The notes under the pieces were generated by a model. That model worked only from the letters and a program-made list of their open reading frames with translations, ran no database searches and was not told where the DNA came from. Shown one piece after another: positions 33,641 through 43,584 of a DNA stretch of 64,000 nucleotides. The stretch comes from Glaciihabitans sp. (GTDB lineage Bacteria; Actinomycetota; Actinomycetes; Actinomycetales; Microbacteriaceae). Each line of letters begins with the position of its first letter. Position 1 is the first letter of the stretch. Location: the NCBI GenBank assembly GCA_025464095.1, contig JAODMF010000002.1, positions 1-64,000 on the forward strand. The letters are read 5' to 3'. The position numbers and the translations under genes were made by a program.

Positions 33641-34839
33641 AGGGGGCGAAGCGAGCGCAACACCAGCGCGCTTGCGACCCCCGCCAGGCCGACGATGGCG
33701 CCGCCGGCGGTGGTGATGAGGAAGCCCGAGTACGCGGTTCCATCGTCGATGAGGATGCCGCTCACCGCACTCCCCAGCACCACCCCGGCAGACAGGCCGA
33801 CCGCCGGCCACGCGAGAGCCTCCGTCAGGCGATGTGATTCGACCTGGTCCTGGATGAAGGACGCTCCCGAAATGAGGACGGGCGAGGTGACCAGCCCGCC
33901 CAGCACGATAAATGCAGCCAGGACCCCGGCATTGGTGAACAGCATCAGCACGGGTATCACGAGGGCGAACGCGATGGCGGTGGAGAGCATCCGGGTGCTG
34001 GCCCGCCAGCGCGCGCTGAGTGGTCCGAAAGCAATGCCCGCGATCACGCTGCCGAGGGAGTAGGCGCCCACCAGCAGCCCGGCGAGCGCGGGAGTCCCGA
34101 CGGATCGTCCCACCGCTACCGAGGTCACGTCCAGCGCACCGAAGGTGACGCCGACGCCGAGGTAGATCGGAAGCACCGGCAGCACGCCGCGCGGCAGCAG
34201 AGTCCGGAGGCTGAACGGCTCGGCGGCTGCGCGAACGACCGGCGGCGTCGTGGATCGCTGCGCCAGGAGGGCGACTTGTCCGGCGATCGTGATGCCGACG
34301 CCGACCGCGAAGCCGAGAACCGGGTTCACGACGGTGGCGAGAACGGTGACGAGCGGGGGACCGATCACGAAACTGAGCTCGTCACCGACCGACTCGAGTG
34401 CGAGCGCGTTGTGGCGTTCACCCGCATCGGTGAGGATGCCCGCCCAGCGGGCGCGGACGAGTGAGCCGGAGTCCAACGACACCGCCCCGAGCACGAACGC
34501 GGCGATGAACCAGGTGGCGCGCGGTGCGCCGGTGACCACGACGACGACCAGCAGCGTTGAGGCCAGCGCGAGCGTGACGATTGCGACGGGCAGCACCCGC
34601 GCCTGTCCGAACCGGTCCGTCGCTCGCGACCAGAGCGTGCTCGCGACGCCGATGCCGAGAACGATCGCCGCTCCCACCGCACCGGCGATTGCGTAGCTGT
34701 GCGTGTAGCTCACGACCAGGAGGATCGTGCTGATCCCGCTGGTCGAGCGAACCAGGCGGGCGAACCATCCGGCGACCGAGAAGCGCCACGAGGAGTCCCG
34801 CGACAGGATGAGCGTGTAGGTACCAAACACGCGGTTCAC
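33637..34839 (-). CDS. MFS transporter
   Basis: A 400-residue membrane protein with about 12 transmembrane helices. WSRATDRFGQARVLP is a motif A-like loop between helices 2 and 3; FGPLSARWRAS is the matching loop in the second half. The family is DHA1-like; substrate unknown, drug or metabolite efflux being the default guess. GTG 34839 start. The stop codon falls within the 70-bp hairpin. Confidence 0.88.
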   Translation of the reverse strand: MNRVFGTYTLILSRDSSWRFSVAGWFARLVRSTSGISTILLVVSYTHSYAIAGAVGAAIVLGIGVASTLWSRATDRFGQARVLPVAIVTLALASTLLVVVVVTGAPRATWFIAAFVLGAVSLDSGSLVRARWAGILTDAGERHNALALESVGDELSFVIGPPLVTVLATVVNPVLGFAVGVGITIAGQVALLAQRSTTPPVVRAAAEPFSLRTLLPRGVLPVLPIYLGVGVTFGALDVTSVAVGRSVGTPALAGLLVGAYSLGSVIAGIAFGPLSARWRASTRMLSTAIAFALVIPVLMLFTNAGVLAAFIVLGGLVTSPVLISGASFIQDQVESHRLTEALAWPAVGLSAGVVLGSAVSGILIDDGTAYSGFLITTAGGAIVGLAGVASALVLRSLRPL

Positions 34840-34957
34840 GATTGTCGCCTTACTGGCCGCGCTCGAAGGAGAGACTGCCCTCCGGCGGCTCGATGCGACG
34901 ATTACATCCTATTGGAGTCGCTGTGGAGAGCCGGAACGCGCGGCGTCGTGCTGTCGC

Positions 34958-34969
34958 TACTCTCGCGGG
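34958..34969 (+). promoter_or_regulatory. Probable leaderless -10 of the prepilin peptidase gene
   Basis: TACTCT (34958-34963) is followed by 6 bp and then the ATG at 34970. Confidence 0.4.
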
Positions 34970-35521
34970 ATGTCCACGCACGCCACTCGTCGCCCGACTC
35001 GCCTCTCGCTCGCCTGGCAGCTGCCGCTCACCGCCGTGCTCGCGATCACGAGCGCCTTGGCTGCGGGGTTCAGCATCCTCGCTCTGCCGCTGCTGTTTCT
35101 CGCCGCCGTGACGCCACTGCTCGTGGCAGTGGATGCCCGGGAGCACCGGCTGCCGAACTGGCTGGTCGGGCCGGCGATCGGTGTCGGTGCCCTCGCGGTT
35201 GCCGCACAGTGGGCGACGTCGGGTGTGCTGCCCGCCGTGCCCCTTGCCGCCGCCGCGGGCTATTCGGCGTTTCTGTTCGTGCTGTCCCGGCTCGGCGGAA
35301 TGGGCATGGGCGACGTAAAGCTCGCCGCGGCGCTCGGGCTGGCCTCGTCGACGTCCACTGTCGCCATCCTGTCGCCGGTCGTCGCGTTCACGACCGGCGG
35401 GGTGGTTGCGCTCGTCGTTCTCCTGCGGCGAGGCAGTGGAACCCGCATCGCCTTCGGCCCCTACCTGCTCGCCGGGTTCTGGACGGCGACGGCGGTTGTC
35501 GCCCTCGCCGCCGTGTCCTAG
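34970..35521 (+). CDS. Prepilin peptidase (A24 aspartic protease, catalytic domain only)
   Basis: A 183-residue polytopic membrane protease. The two catalytic aspartates are in VAVDAREHRLPN and in GMGDVKLAAALG, the type IV prepilin peptidase motifs. It lacks the N-terminal methylase/Cys domain of PilD, so it resembles CpaA/TadV or GspO-like enzymes. No pilin or Tad genes are near, so its substrate lies elsewhere in the genome. It converges on fumC with an 8-bp gap. Confidence 0.88.
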   Translation: MSTHATRRPTRLSLAWQLPLTAVLAITSALAAGFSILALPLLFLAAVTPLLVAVDAREHRLPNWLVGPAIGVGALAVAAQWATSGVLPAVPLAAAAGYSAFLFVLSRLGGMGMGDVKLAAALGLASSTSTVAILSPVVAFTTGGVVALVVLLRRGSGTRIAFGPYLLAGFWTATAVVALAAVS

Positions 35522-35528
35522 GTCGCGT

Positions 35529-36926
35529 CTACCCGGGGTGAGTCATCGAGAGCACGTCAAGCAGGGTGTCCAGCTGCTGCTCCGTGATCTCACCGCGCTC
35601 GACGAACCCGAGGTCGATGACCGATTCGCGCACCGTGATGCCCGCGGCCACCGAGTGCTTCGCCACTTTCGCGGCCGCCTCATATCCGATGATGCGGTTG
35701 AGGGGAGTGACGATCGAGGGCGAGGACTCGGCCATCGCGCGGGCGCGCTCGATGTTTGCTTCGAGACCCTCGACGGTCTTGTCCGCCAGCAGTCGCGACG
35801 AGTTCGCCAGCAGGCGGATCGATTCCAGCAGCGCCGTTCCCATTACCGGGATCGCTACGTTCAGTTCGAAGGCGCCGGTCGCCCCGGCCCATGCGATCGT
35901 GGCGTCGTTGCCGATCACGCGCGCGGCCACCATGATGACGGCCTCGGGGATGACCGGGTTCACCTTGCCGGGCATGATGGACGAGCCCGGCTGGAGGTCG
36001 GGGATGTGCAGTTCGCCGAGTCCCGTGTTCGGCCCTGACCCCATCCAGCGCAGGTCGTTGCAGATTTTTGTCAGCGACACCGCGAGAACACGAAGGGCAC
36101 CGGATGCCTCAACCAGCCCGTCTCGTGCGCCCTGCGCCTCGAAGTGGTCCCTGGCTTCGGTGATCGGCAGGCCGGAGTCCTCGGCGAGCAGGGCGATTAC
36201 CTTCTGCGGGAACCCGGCCGGAGTGTTGATCCCCGTGCCGACCGCGGTGCCGCCGAGCGGCACTTCGGCGACGCGCACGATGGTCGCCTGCACTCGCTCG
36301 ATCCCGAGGCGCACCTGGCGTGCGTAGCCGCCGAATTCCTGGCCGAGCGTGACGGGGGTGGCATCCATGAGGTGTGTGCGTCCGGACTTGACGACGCTCT
36401 TCCAGAGCTCGGCTTTGGCCTCGAGCGCGGTCGCCAGGTGATCAAGCGCCGGAATGAGATCGCCGAGCAGTGCGCCGGTCACCGCGAGGTGCACCGAGGT
36501 GGGGAAGACGTCGTTCGACGACTGGGATGCGTTCACGTGGTCGTTCGGGTGAACCGGTGATCCGAGTGCCGTGCTCGCGAGGCTCGCCAGCACCTCGTTC
36601 ATGTTCATGTTGCTGGAGGTGCCGCTGCCGGTCTGGTACGTGTCGATCGGGAACTGGTCGTGGTGGGCTCCGGCGATCAGCTGGTCGGCCGCGCCGACGA
36701 TCGAGTCCGCAATCGCCGCGTCAAGGATGCCGAGCTCCCCGTTCACGATCGCGGCAGCGCGCTTGATGCGGGCGAGCGCCACGATCTGCGCGGGCTCGAG
36801 CCCTGACCCGGAGATGGGAAAGTTCTCGACCGCCCGCTGGGTCTGCGCGGCGTACAGCGCGGATGCCGGAACACGCACCTCGCCCATCGTGTCGTGCTCG
36901 ATGCGGTAGTCCTGCGGGTTGCTCAC
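35529..36926 (-). CDS. fumC: Class II fumarate hydratase
   Basis: TCA-cycle enzyme converting fumarate to malate, homotetrameric. The 465-residue protein has [30 protein letters not shown], the catalytic His in [12 protein letters not shown], and the catalytic-loop signature [12 protein letters not shown]. Length is typical. GTG 36926 start. In this window it follows carbonic anhydrase and DUF4245 genes in the same direction, 42 bp after the carbonic anhydrase stop, the common actinobacterial order. Confidence 0.96.
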   Translation of the reverse strand: MSNPQDYRIEHDTMGEVRVPASALYAAQTQRAVENFPISGSGLEPAQIVALARIKRAAAIVNGELGILDAAIADSIVGAADQLIAGAHHDQFPIDTYQTGSGTSSNMNMNEVLASLASTALGSPVHPNDHVNASQSSNDVFPTSVHLAVTGALLGDLIPALDHLATALEAKAELWKSVVKSGRTHLMDATPVTLGQEFGGYARQVRLGIERVQATIVRVAEVPLGGTAVGTGINTPAGFPQKVIALLAEDSGLPITEARDHFEAQGARDGLVEASGALRVLAVSLTKICNDLRWMGSGPNTGLGELHIPDLQPGSSIMPGKVNPVIPEAVIMVAARVIGNDATIAWAGATGAFELNVAIPVMGTALLESIRLLANSSRLLADKTVEGLEANIERARAMAESSPSIVTPLNRIIGYEAAAKVAKHSVAAGITVRESVIDLGFVERGEITEQQLDTLLDVLSMTHPG

Positions 36927-36968
36927 GGCGCTGTGCGTTCCTTACTGGGTTGGGTACTGGATCAAGAA

Positions 36969-37616
36969 TCAGTGGATGCCGAGCATGACATCGGGTTCGG
37001 CACGGCCTTCGAGCAGGCGGTAGTTCGCCCCCACGACAGCCAGCGTACCTGCGGCGACTGCGTCGCTGATGAGTTCTGAGCTCTCCAGCAACTCCGCAAT
37101 CGTGTCGCGGAGGTGCTCCTTGCCGACCTCATGGCTGTCGACGGACAACGGGTCGACCGCGCCATCCCCGGGGCCGGCAACACGTCGCACCGCGGGGACG
37201 ATTTTCGAGATCATCCGGGTGATGTGCGGCGGCAGGGGCGAGGCATCCGGACCCTGCGAGTCGATCGCCGCCAGCACGGCGCCGCAGGAGTCGTGGCCGA
37301 GCACGACGATGAGGGGCACGTTGAGGATGCCGACCGCGTATTCGAGGGAGCCGATCACGCTCTCCGAGATGATTTGACCGGCGTTGCGCACGACGAACAG
37401 GTCGCCGATGCCCTTGTCGAAGATGATCTCGGCGGCGAGGCGCGAGTCGCTGCATCCAAACAGCGCGGCCATCGGCGCCTGTGCCAGGGCAAGGGCTTCG
37501 CGACGCTCCACGTCCTGGCGCGGATGCTGCGGCTCACCCGCAACGAAGCGGTCGTTGCCGCGCCGCATCTCTTTCCACGCCTGCGCGGGAGTGATCCGCG
37601 GGGAATGCTCGCTCAT
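36969..37616 (-). CDS. Beta-class carbonic anhydrase
   Basis: A 215-residue zinc enzyme interconverting CO2 and bicarbonate. Zinc ligands are Cys in FGCSDSRLA (with the catalytic Asp-Arg dyad) and His/Cys in LGHDSCGAVLA. The start ATG 37616 overlaps the DUF4245 stop (ATGA), so it is translationally coupled to that gene. Confidence 0.94.
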   Translation of the reverse strand: MSEHSPRITPAQAWKEMRRGNDRFVAGEPQHPRQDVERREALALAQAPMAALFGCSDSRLAAEIIFDKGIGDLFVVRNAGQIISESVIGSLEYAVGILNVPLIVVLGHDSCGAVLAAIDSQGPDASPLPPHITRMISKIVPAVRRVAGPGDGAVDPLSVDSHEVGKEHLRDTIAELLESSELISDAVAAGTLAVVGANYRLLEGRAEPDVMLGIH

Positions 37617-38257
37617 TTGGCCCCAATCTCTGCGGCGGTGGTGGCCGCCAGTTGGCGGAATTCGGCAGTAACCGCCGTTCCGTGCAGCAGGTAGACATCC
37701 CTGCCGATCGTCGTGACGAGTGAGTAGGCGAAGTTGCCGGGCTGATCGGCGGTGCGCCGGTCGTACACCGTCCAGGTGAGGCCGCCGATGGATGCCGTGC
37801 CCGTTGCCGGGGAGCTGCCCAGCTGTGCCGCCGCCCAGGCATCGGTCACGCCGATGCCCTGGTCGAACGAGATGTACTGGCGGCCCGCGGTGATGAAGCC
37901 GATGTGCCACGCGTAGGCGCCAGCGCTGACCGGGTTGATGGTCGCGGCGTTCGCCTGCCAGCCTTTCGGCACCCGCGGGGCGATGAGCGGATCGGCAATG
38001 CCGGCCTGGGCCTGCACCGCGATCTTCTGGTAGTCGACGGCGTTCACGGTTTGCTGGTCGGGGCGAACCACGAGCAGCACGATCACGAGAACGACGACGA
38101 GTGAGACGATCAGCGACGCGACCAGGTTGACGGTCGTCTGGCTCGCGCGGTGCAGGCGTGAGGCGGCCGCCTTGCGATCGGCGGTCTCATCCGGCGTCTC
38201 CGGGCGACCGAGTTCTGCGACGACCCGTGGGGAGGGGCTCGACGTTGCGCGGGCCAT
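37613..38257 (-). CDS. DUF4245 membrane-anchored protein
   Basis: A 214-residue protein with a cytoplasmic N-terminus, one transmembrane helix around residues 46-66 (NLVASLIVSLVVVLVIVLLVV), and an extracytoplasmic domain with RVPKGWQANAA and GLTWTVYDRR segments typical of DUF4245. Role unknown. ATG 38257 is preferred over an upstream in-frame start because it lies 2 bp after the xseB stop. Part of an xseA-xseB-DUF4245-carbonic anhydrase run. Confidence 0.88.
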   Translation of the reverse strand: MARATSSPSPRVVAELGRPETPDETADRKAAASRLHRASQTTVNLVASLIVSLVVVLVIVLLVVRPDQQTVNAVDYQKIAVQAQAGIADPLIAPRVPKGWQANAATINPVSAGAYAWHIGFITAGRQYISFDQGIGVTDAWAAAQLGSSPATGTASIGGLTWTVYDRRTADQPGNFAYSLVTTIGRDVYLLHGTAVTAEFRQLAATTAAEIGAK

Positions 38258-38259
38258 CG

Positions 38260-38508
38260 TCAGTCGGTCGCGGCGGCCCGTGCCGCATCCAGTCGCGCCT
38301 TCGCGCCGACCAGCCACTCTTCGCAGCGCTTGGCGAGCGCTTCACCGCGCTCCCACAGGGCAAGCGATTCCTCGAGTGTCGACGAGCCCTGCTCGAGCTC
38401 GTTCACGACTCGCACGAGTTCGTCGCGCGCCTGCTCGTACGAGAGGGCGGCTATGCGTTCGGCCGCGCCAGCAGCCTCATTCGCGCCAGTTTTGTCGGGG
38501 GATGCCAC
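38260..38508 (-). CDS. xseB: Exodeoxyribonuclease VII small subunit
   Basis: An 82-residue helical protein that binds several copies per large subunit. The family core is [20 protein letters not shown] followed by [22 protein letters not shown]. It follows xseA with a 9-bp gap. Confidence 0.94.
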   Translation of the reverse strand: MASPDKTGANEAAGAAERIAALSYEQARDELVRVVNELEQGSSTLEESLALWERGEALAKRCEEWLVGAKARLDAARAAATD

Positions 38509-38517
38509 GGTTCAACT

Positions 38518-39756
38518 CTACCCAGCGTCGCCTGTGGGCGCGGCCCGCTCGCCCGCCGTGGCTGCAAGCCTGCCGTCCGCGAGCGTGAGGAGGAGCGGTG
38601 TGCCGACGGGTGCGTCCACGGCGGAGCGCAGGGCAAATCCCGACGGCAACTGCGCGATCGCATAGCCACGGTCGAGGGTGCGCTGCGGGGAGAGCGCACG
38701 CAGGTGTCCGGCGAGCTCAGCGACGCGCGTTCCGGCCTTCTCCAGCATCCGTTCCACCAGTTCGGTGCCGCGCGCGACGTACCGCGTGAGGTCGTCCGCG
38801 CGCGTGTCGATGATCCAGGCCGGCGTCGCGAGTGCCGGACGGGTGCGCAACTGCTCGAGTCGGTCGATCTCCATGGAAATCAGGTTCGTCACGCGGCCAC
38901 CGATCCGCGCCCGAGCCTGCTGCACGCGATTGAGCTCCTCGGCGACATCCGGCACCACGCGCTTGGCGGCATCCGTGGGCGTGGAGGCCCGCAGGTCGGC
39001 AACCTCGTCGAGCAGTGGCCGGTCGGCCTCGTGTCCGATTGCGCTGACCAGCGGCGTCACGCAGGCAGCCGCGGCACGCACGAGGGACTCGTCGCTGAAG
39101 ACGAGCAGGTTCTGGAAGTCGCCGCCGCCCCTGGCGATGATGATCACGTCGACGTCGGGGTCGGCATCCAGCGCACGGATGCCAGCGGTGACCTCGGCCA
39201 CCGCCCGATCACCCTGCACGGCCGCGTAGGAGATACGAAACTCGACGGCCGGCCAGCGCAGTTGCGCGTTGCGCAGAACGTCTTTCTCGGCATCGCTGTC
39301 GCGACCGGTTATCAGCCCGATGCAGTGGGGCAGAAACGGCAGCGCCTTCTTGCGCTCGGGCGCGAAGAGACCCTCGGCGGCCAGCTGCTGGCGCAGCCGC
39401 TCGAGTCGTTCCAACAGGTCGCCGAGCCCCACGTGCCGCATCTCGAACACCTGCATTGACAGCGAGCCACCCTTGACCCAGTAGGTGGGCTTCACGAGAG
39501 CGACGACCCGATCACCCTGCTTCAGGTCATCGGGCAGCTTCGCCTTGACCGACGACCAGATGGTGAACGAGATGGTGGCATCCGCCTGGAGGTCCTTGAG
39601 CTTGCCGTACACGTTTCCGCCGGAGACACCCCACTGGGTGATCTCCCCTTCGACCCACGCCGTGCCGAGGCGCTCGATCCAGCCCTTGACCTTCGCCGAG
39701 AAGAGCGCGACGGGCCACGGTGCGTCGACGGTGGGCGGCGCGTCGACAATCGTCAC
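38518..39756 (-). CDS. xseA: Exodeoxyribonuclease VII large subunit
   Basis: A 412-residue catalytic subunit of the single-strand-specific exonuclease VII, used in mismatch and recombination repair. N-terminal OB fold (WVEGEITQWGVSGGNVYGKLKD split by the signature) and the catalytic domain with IGLITGRDSDAEKDVL, IIIARGGGDFQNLLVFSDE and SAIGHEADRPLLDEVADLRASTPT. GTG 39756 overlaps the stop of the preceding small gene (GTGA). Upstream in-frame residues are rejected because the preceding gene occupies them. Confidence 0.95.
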   Translation of the reverse strand: MTIVDAPPTVDAPWPVALFSAKVKGWIERLGTAWVEGEITQWGVSGGNVYGKLKDLQADATISFTIWSSVKAKLPDDLKQGDRVVALVKPTYWVKGGSLSMQVFEMRHVGLGDLLERLERLRQQLAAEGLFAPERKKALPFLPHCIGLITGRDSDAEKDVLRNAQLRWPAVEFRISYAAVQGDRAVAEVTAGIRALDADPDVDVIIIARGGGDFQNLLVFSDESLVRAAAACVTPLVSAIGHEADRPLLDEVADLRASTPTDAAKRVVPDVAEELNRVQQARARIGGRVTNLISMEIDRLEQLRTRPALATPAWIIDTRADDLTRYVARGTELVERMLEKAGTRVAELAGHLRALSPQRTLDRGYAIAQLPSGFALRSAVDAPVGTPLLLTLADGRLAATAGERAAPTGDAG

Positions 39757-40073
39757 GACTGGCCGCCGACCGGCGGTGCACCCACGAACTCGTGGGCCTC
39801 GCGCGCGAGCTCGGGCCACAATTCGAGACTGGACACGCGCACCCAGTTGCGGTCCGGATGCCCGCCCGAAACGTAGGGCTCAGCAACGCCGCGCGACACC
39901 AGGTCGGCGGCACGAGAATCCGGAATCTCAACGACGAGGTCGGCGTCGGCGAGGAAGGCAAAGAGCTTGCCGCGCACCAACAGGCCGTCAGGGCCGACGG
40001 TCACACCATCGTTCTCATCGACCAGCTCGATGGCGAGATCTTCGTACCTCTGCGCCGCGAGGTCGTATTCCAT
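39753..40073 (-). CDS. Small conserved protein between xseA and ispH (TfoX-like)
   Basis: A 106-residue protein. The central part ([27 protein letters not shown] split over strands, then [19 protein letters not shown]) resembles the TfoX N-terminal/MmcQ-like fold. It occupies the place of M. tuberculosis Rv1109c between xseA and ispH. Function unknown. ATG 40073 is chosen because the divergent ispH promoter lies just upstream; the longer reading would run through that promoter. Coupled to xseA by GTGA. Confidence 0.8.
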   Translation of the reverse strand: MEYDLAAQRYEDLAIELVDENDGVTVGPDGLLVRGKLFAFLADADLVVEIPDSRAADLVSRGVAEPYVSGGHPDRNWVRVSSLELWPELAREAHEFVGAPPVGGQS

Positions 40074-40109
40074 GTGCCCGTCTCCCGGTGTGCTGGCCGA
40101 TCGCGCCGG

Positions 40110-40122
40110 TACAATCGCCCGT
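40110..40122 (+). promoter_or_regulatory. Probable leaderless -10 of ispH
   Basis: TACAAT (40110-40115), close to the consensus TATAAT, is followed by 7 bp and then the GTG at 40123. Confidence 0.5.
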
Positions 40123-41214
40123 GTGAGCAACATCAGTAACGGTGCGGCCGTCAGTCTGGAAATGCCGCGGATTCCCGCGGTACGTAACAGGCTACGGGAC
40201 AACCCCGTCAGTGCGCCCAAGCGCGTTTTGCTTGCCGCCCCGCGCGGGTACTGTGCGGGAGTGGACCGTGCCGTCATCGCGGTCGAGAAGGCGCTCGACC
40301 GGTTCGGCAGCCCGGTCTACGTGCGCAAGCAGATCGTGCACAACGTTCATGTCGTCTCGTCGCTGGAGAAGAAGGGCGCCATTTTCGTCGACGAGGTCGA
40401 TGAGGTCCCCGAGGGAGCCCACATCGTCTTCAGCGCGCACGGCGTCGCGCCATCCGTTGTGCAGGGGGCTGCGGATCGCAACCTCGACGCCATCGACGCA
40501 ACCTGCCCGCTGGTCACGAAGGTGCACCGTGAGGCCACCCGCTTTGCGCGGGATGACTACGAGATCCTGCTCATCGGCCACGTCGGGCACGAAGAGGTCG
40601 AGGGCACGATGGGCCACGCCCCCGGGCGCACGACCCTCGTCAACAGTCCAGCGGACGTGCCGAACATCGTGGTGAACAACCCGGATCACCTCGTGTGGCT
40701 CTCGCAAACCACCTTGAGCGTTGACGAGACTATGCAGACCGTTCGACTGCTGCGCGAGCGCTTCCCGAACCTGCAGGACCCGCCGAGCGACGACATTTGC
40801 TACGCGACGCAGAACCGGCAGGTCGCGATCAAGAAGGTTGCTGAGAGCGCGGACCTGGTCATCGTCGTCGGTTCGGCAAACAGTTCCAACACCGTTCGGC
40901 TGGTGGATGTCGCCCTCGAGAACGGTGCGACGGCAGCCCACCGCGTCGACTACGCCAGCGAGATCCAGCAGGAGTGGCTCGAGGGCGTCTCCACCGTCGG
41001 CGTGACGTCCGGGGCATCCGTTCCGGAGGTTCTCGTCCAGCAGGTTCTCGACGATCTCGCGGATGCCGGATACGCCGACGTGCAGCAGATCGTTACGGCT
41101 GAGGAGGACCTGATGTTCTCCCTCCCCAAGGAGCTGCGCACCGATGCGAACGGCCAGCCGGACGAGCGCGGCCTCGGCGGTCGCGTGCGTCGCCTCGACT
41201 GGCAGCGACAGTAG
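40123..41214 (+). CDS. ispH: 4-hydroxy-3-methylbut-2-enyl diphosphate reductase
   Basis: Last step of the MEP isoprenoid pathway, giving IPP and DMAPP. The 363-residue protein has three cluster-binding Cys residues: [25 protein letters not shown] and [12 protein letters not shown]. It also has HNVHVV, VFSAHGV and GSANSSNT substrate motifs. The start GTG 40123 is set by the leaderless promoter; a longer in-frame reading from 39967 overlaps the divergent gene and is rejected. Confidence 0.96.
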   Translation: MSNISNGAAVSLEMPRIPAVRNRLRDNPVSAPKRVLLAAPRGYCAGVDRAVIAVEKALDRFGSPVYVRKQIVHNVHVVSSLEKKGAIFVDEVDEVPEGAHIVFSAHGVAPSVVQGAADRNLDAIDATCPLVTKVHREATRFARDDYEILLIGHVGHEEVEGTMGHAPGRTTLVNSPADVPNIVVNNPDHLVWLSQTTLSVDETMQTVRLLRERFPNLQDPPSDDICYATQNRQVAIKKVAESADLVIVVGSANSSNTVRLVDVALENGATAAHRVDYASEIQQEWLEGVSTVGVTSGASVPEVLVQQVLDDLADAGYADVQQIVTAEEDLMFSLPKELRTDANGQPDERGLGGRVRRLDWQRQ

Positions 41215-41222
41215 GGAATCGC

Positions 41223-42467
41223 GTGTCGAACGGCGTGGTTCGGGTGCTCGTCCTGCCGCGTGAGCTCGCGTCCGGCATCACCGTTTTTGCCGTCTCGCGC
41301 GCATGCTGGGCCATCGCCGCCACGGTGCTCCTGCTGACCATCCCGGAACTCGTCGACTACCTCGGAGTTGACCCCGGAATCGACCGCGAGGACATGATCA
41401 TCCCGGTGGGGTCGATCATCCTCATGCTTGCGGCGCTCGGCGTCGTGATGGCCAGACCCCAGTGGTGGACGCTCCTGCTCTACATCCTCATCGGTTCGCT
41501 GTGCGTGTACGAGTACACGACGACGCTGCTGCTGGACCATCCGACCCTCATGCAGCAGGGCAACTACATGCTCAATCGGCCCGCGCTCGCACTCGTGCTC
41601 GTCGGCACGACTTCGCGCCGCGCACGCGATGCACTGCTGTGGTCAACCGGGGCGTACATCGCTGCGCAGGCCGTCACGATCTCAGCCTTTGCCCGCGACG
41701 GGCACGCGGTGCAGTTCGGGCTCGGCCCGACCCTCGCCTGGGCGACCGAGATCGGGCTGTTCATTGCTCTCGCACTCACCTTCATTGCGCAGCGCGGACG
41801 GCGGCCCGACCTGGGGCAACTCAAGTACGAGACCCGGCAACTCGAAGCGGACCGCCTGAGGCAGAAGCAAAACGCCGCGCTGCTGCACGACACCGTGCTC
41901 AGCGACCTCGCAATCGTGATCAATGGGCCGGCAAAACTCGACGACCGGGCACGAGAGCGCATCCGCACGGATGTCGCCGCCCTGTCCAGCATGGAGGATG
42001 CGGTTCACGACGTTCCCGGCCACGATCCCGCCGTTGGCACCCAGGACCGGCTCATGCAGATCGTCAGTGACTATCGCTGGCGCGGCCTGACCGTCGAACT
42101 CACCGGCGACACCAGCGCGATCTTCGCCCTGTCGTTCGAAGGCACCGTGGCCGCGCTGGGAGCGGTTCGCGCCTGCCTCGAGAACGTGCTGAATCACTCC
42201 GGAACGACGACAGCCGAGATCATCGTCGACGAATCTGACACCGGGGTGACCGTCATGATCGTCGACTCCGGCAGTGGGTTCGATCCTCACGAAATCGGCG
42301 ACGACCGTCTCGGCGTGCGCGCGTCGATCATCCAGCGGGTCGAGGCGGTAGGTGGATACGCGCGGGTCTGGTCCACTCCGGGAAACGGCACATCGGTGCT
42401 GATCAGCATGCCCGCCCAGCCGCGTGGGTCTGAGGAAGCCGAGTCGCGGGTGCTCGATGACGCGTGA
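41223..42467 (+). CDS. Membrane sensor histidine kinase-like protein (NarL/DesK type)
   Basis: A 414-residue protein with about six N-terminal transmembrane helices (residues 20-195), then a dimerisation helix with RQKQNAALLHDTVLSDLAIV, resembling the His-Asp phosphoacceptor region of HisKA_3 kinases, and a C-terminal ATPase domain: AVRACLENVLNHSG (N box), MIVDSGSGFDP (G1), LGVRASIIQRVEAVGG (F/G2-like) and GTSVLISMP. Start GTG 41223, 8 bp after ispH. No response regulator gene is adjacent, which is unusual for this class. The ATP-binding function is clear; partner unknown. Confidence 0.85.
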   Translation: MSNGVVRVLVLPRELASGITVFAVSRACWAIAATVLLLTIPELVDYLGVDPGIDREDMIIPVGSIILMLAALGVVMARPQWWTLLLYILIGSLCVYEYTTTLLLDHPTLMQQGNYMLNRPALALVLVGTTSRRARDALLWSTGAYIAAQAVTISAFARDGHAVQFGLGPTLAWATEIGLFIALALTFIAQRGRRPDLGQLKYETRQLEADRLRQKQNAALLHDTVLSDLAIVINGPAKLDDRARERIRTDVAALSSMEDAVHDVPGHDPAVGTQDRLMQIVSDYRWRGLTVELTGDTSAIFALSFEGTVAALGAVRACLENVLNHSGTTTAEIIVDESDTGVTVMIVDSGSGFDPHEIGDDRLGVRASIIQRVEAVGGYARVWSTPGNGTSVLISMPAQPRGSEEAESRVLDDA

Positions 42468-43572
42468 ATCTCTTCGCCAGTCACCACAGCGCGTCGATCC
42501 GCTGAGCTGGTACACCGGTCCGCGGATTCCGATCCTGCTGGTGGTCATCCTGTCGGCGATTGCGCTCTCGACGACGCTGCTGCACTGGGGCGACTGGGCC
42601 AACCCATGGGAAGAACTCGTCGCCATCCCGTTCTTCGTGCTCGCCGGGTACATCCTCTCCACGGCGACGCGGCCGCAGCGTCCCCAGTTCGGACCGATAC
42701 TGGCCATGCTGGTGCTGCTCATCGCGTCGGCGGGGTTTCTGGTTTCTGCGGATGGCGCGGAGGGCGGCACGGTTCCCATCGAGCAGTGGTGGGCGCCCAC
42801 CGCGCTCGCGCTGATCCTCGCGGGCCTGGCGCCGTACTCCTCCGCGTGGCAGATGCTGGTCTACTCGATTCCACCGCTGCTGGTCGCGGCTATCGTGGCA
42901 CCGCTCGTCTACCCGAGTGGCGCGCCGGGCAGCTGGCCGCTGGTGAGCACCCTCGTGATAGCTGCCAGCTCGGTTCTCGGCGCTGGCATCGCCGGTGGAG
43001 TGTTCTCCTACACGGTCACGAGCAGGATGATCCGAGCCATGGGCGAACTCAGCGAGGACAACCATTCCCCGGTGCCGTCGGCAGTGCCGGTGATCTCGGA
43101 CTTCAGCCCGGAGACCGCTTCGTTCCTCGAGGCAATCGCGGCGAGCGGACGCATCACGCCGCAGGACCGGGAGCGCGCGACGCAACTCGCTGACACGCTG
43201 CGCATCGAGCTCGTGACAGCGGCGAACCGCAGCTGGCTCGACACGCTGGCCCTGAGCTCAGGGCTTGTGATCAACGATCCCCAGAGTCTCGCAGACCGCA
43301 TGAATGAGAACCAGCGCGCCGCACTGCGCGGGCTCCTGGTCGAGGTGACGGAGAGCCCGGTCGTACCGATCGAGTCGGTCAGCGTCGAGATCCGCGGTGA
43401 GCGCGACGGATCGACTGCCGTTGCCCTCAGCATGGACGTGAACCTGCCCGAGGGCCGCCGGGTCATGCTGCTGGCCCCGCATTACCTGACCCTCAAGACG
43501 ACCGTCGACGACCTGTCGTGGGATGACGGTCGCAGCCTGCTGCTGCAGTTCCGCATCCCGCCGCAGCAGTGA
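42457..43572 (+). CDS. Membrane protein paired with the histidine kinase
   Basis: A 371-residue protein with about six or seven N-terminal transmembrane helices (residues 23-190) and a roughly 180-residue cytoplasmic part. The soluble part has ITPQDRERATQLADTLR, SGLVINDPQSLADRMNENQR and a C-terminal beta-rich stretch that looks like the remnant of a kinase-type sensor, but no ATP-binding N or G boxes are visible. ATG 42457 overlaps the kinase stop by 11 bp, so both are made together. It may be a catalytically inactive partner of the kinase. No named family recognised. Confidence 0.75.
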   Translation: MTRESLRQSPQRVDPLSWYTGPRIPILLVVILSAIALSTTLLHWGDWANPWEELVAIPFFVLAGYILSTATRPQRPQFGPILAMLVLLIASAGFLVSADGAEGGTVPIEQWWAPTALALILAGLAPYSSAWQMLVYSIPPLLVAAIVAPLVYPSGAPGSWPLVSTLVIAASSVLGAGIAGGVFSYTVTSRMIRAMGELSEDNHSPVPSAVPVISDFSPETASFLEAIAASGRITPQDRERATQLADTLRIELVTAANRSWLDTLALSSGLVINDPQSLADRMNENQRAALRGLLVEVTESPVVPIESVSVEIRGERDGSTAVALSMDVNLPEGRRVMLLAPHYLTLKTTVDDLSWDDGRSLLLQFRIPPQQ

Positions 43573-43584
43573 TCGACGTCGCCG

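Noticed and set aside
37617-37910. Longer N-terminus for carbonic anhydrase
   Set aside because: It would overlap most of the DUF4245 gene; the ATGA overlap at 37613-37616 gives the natural start.
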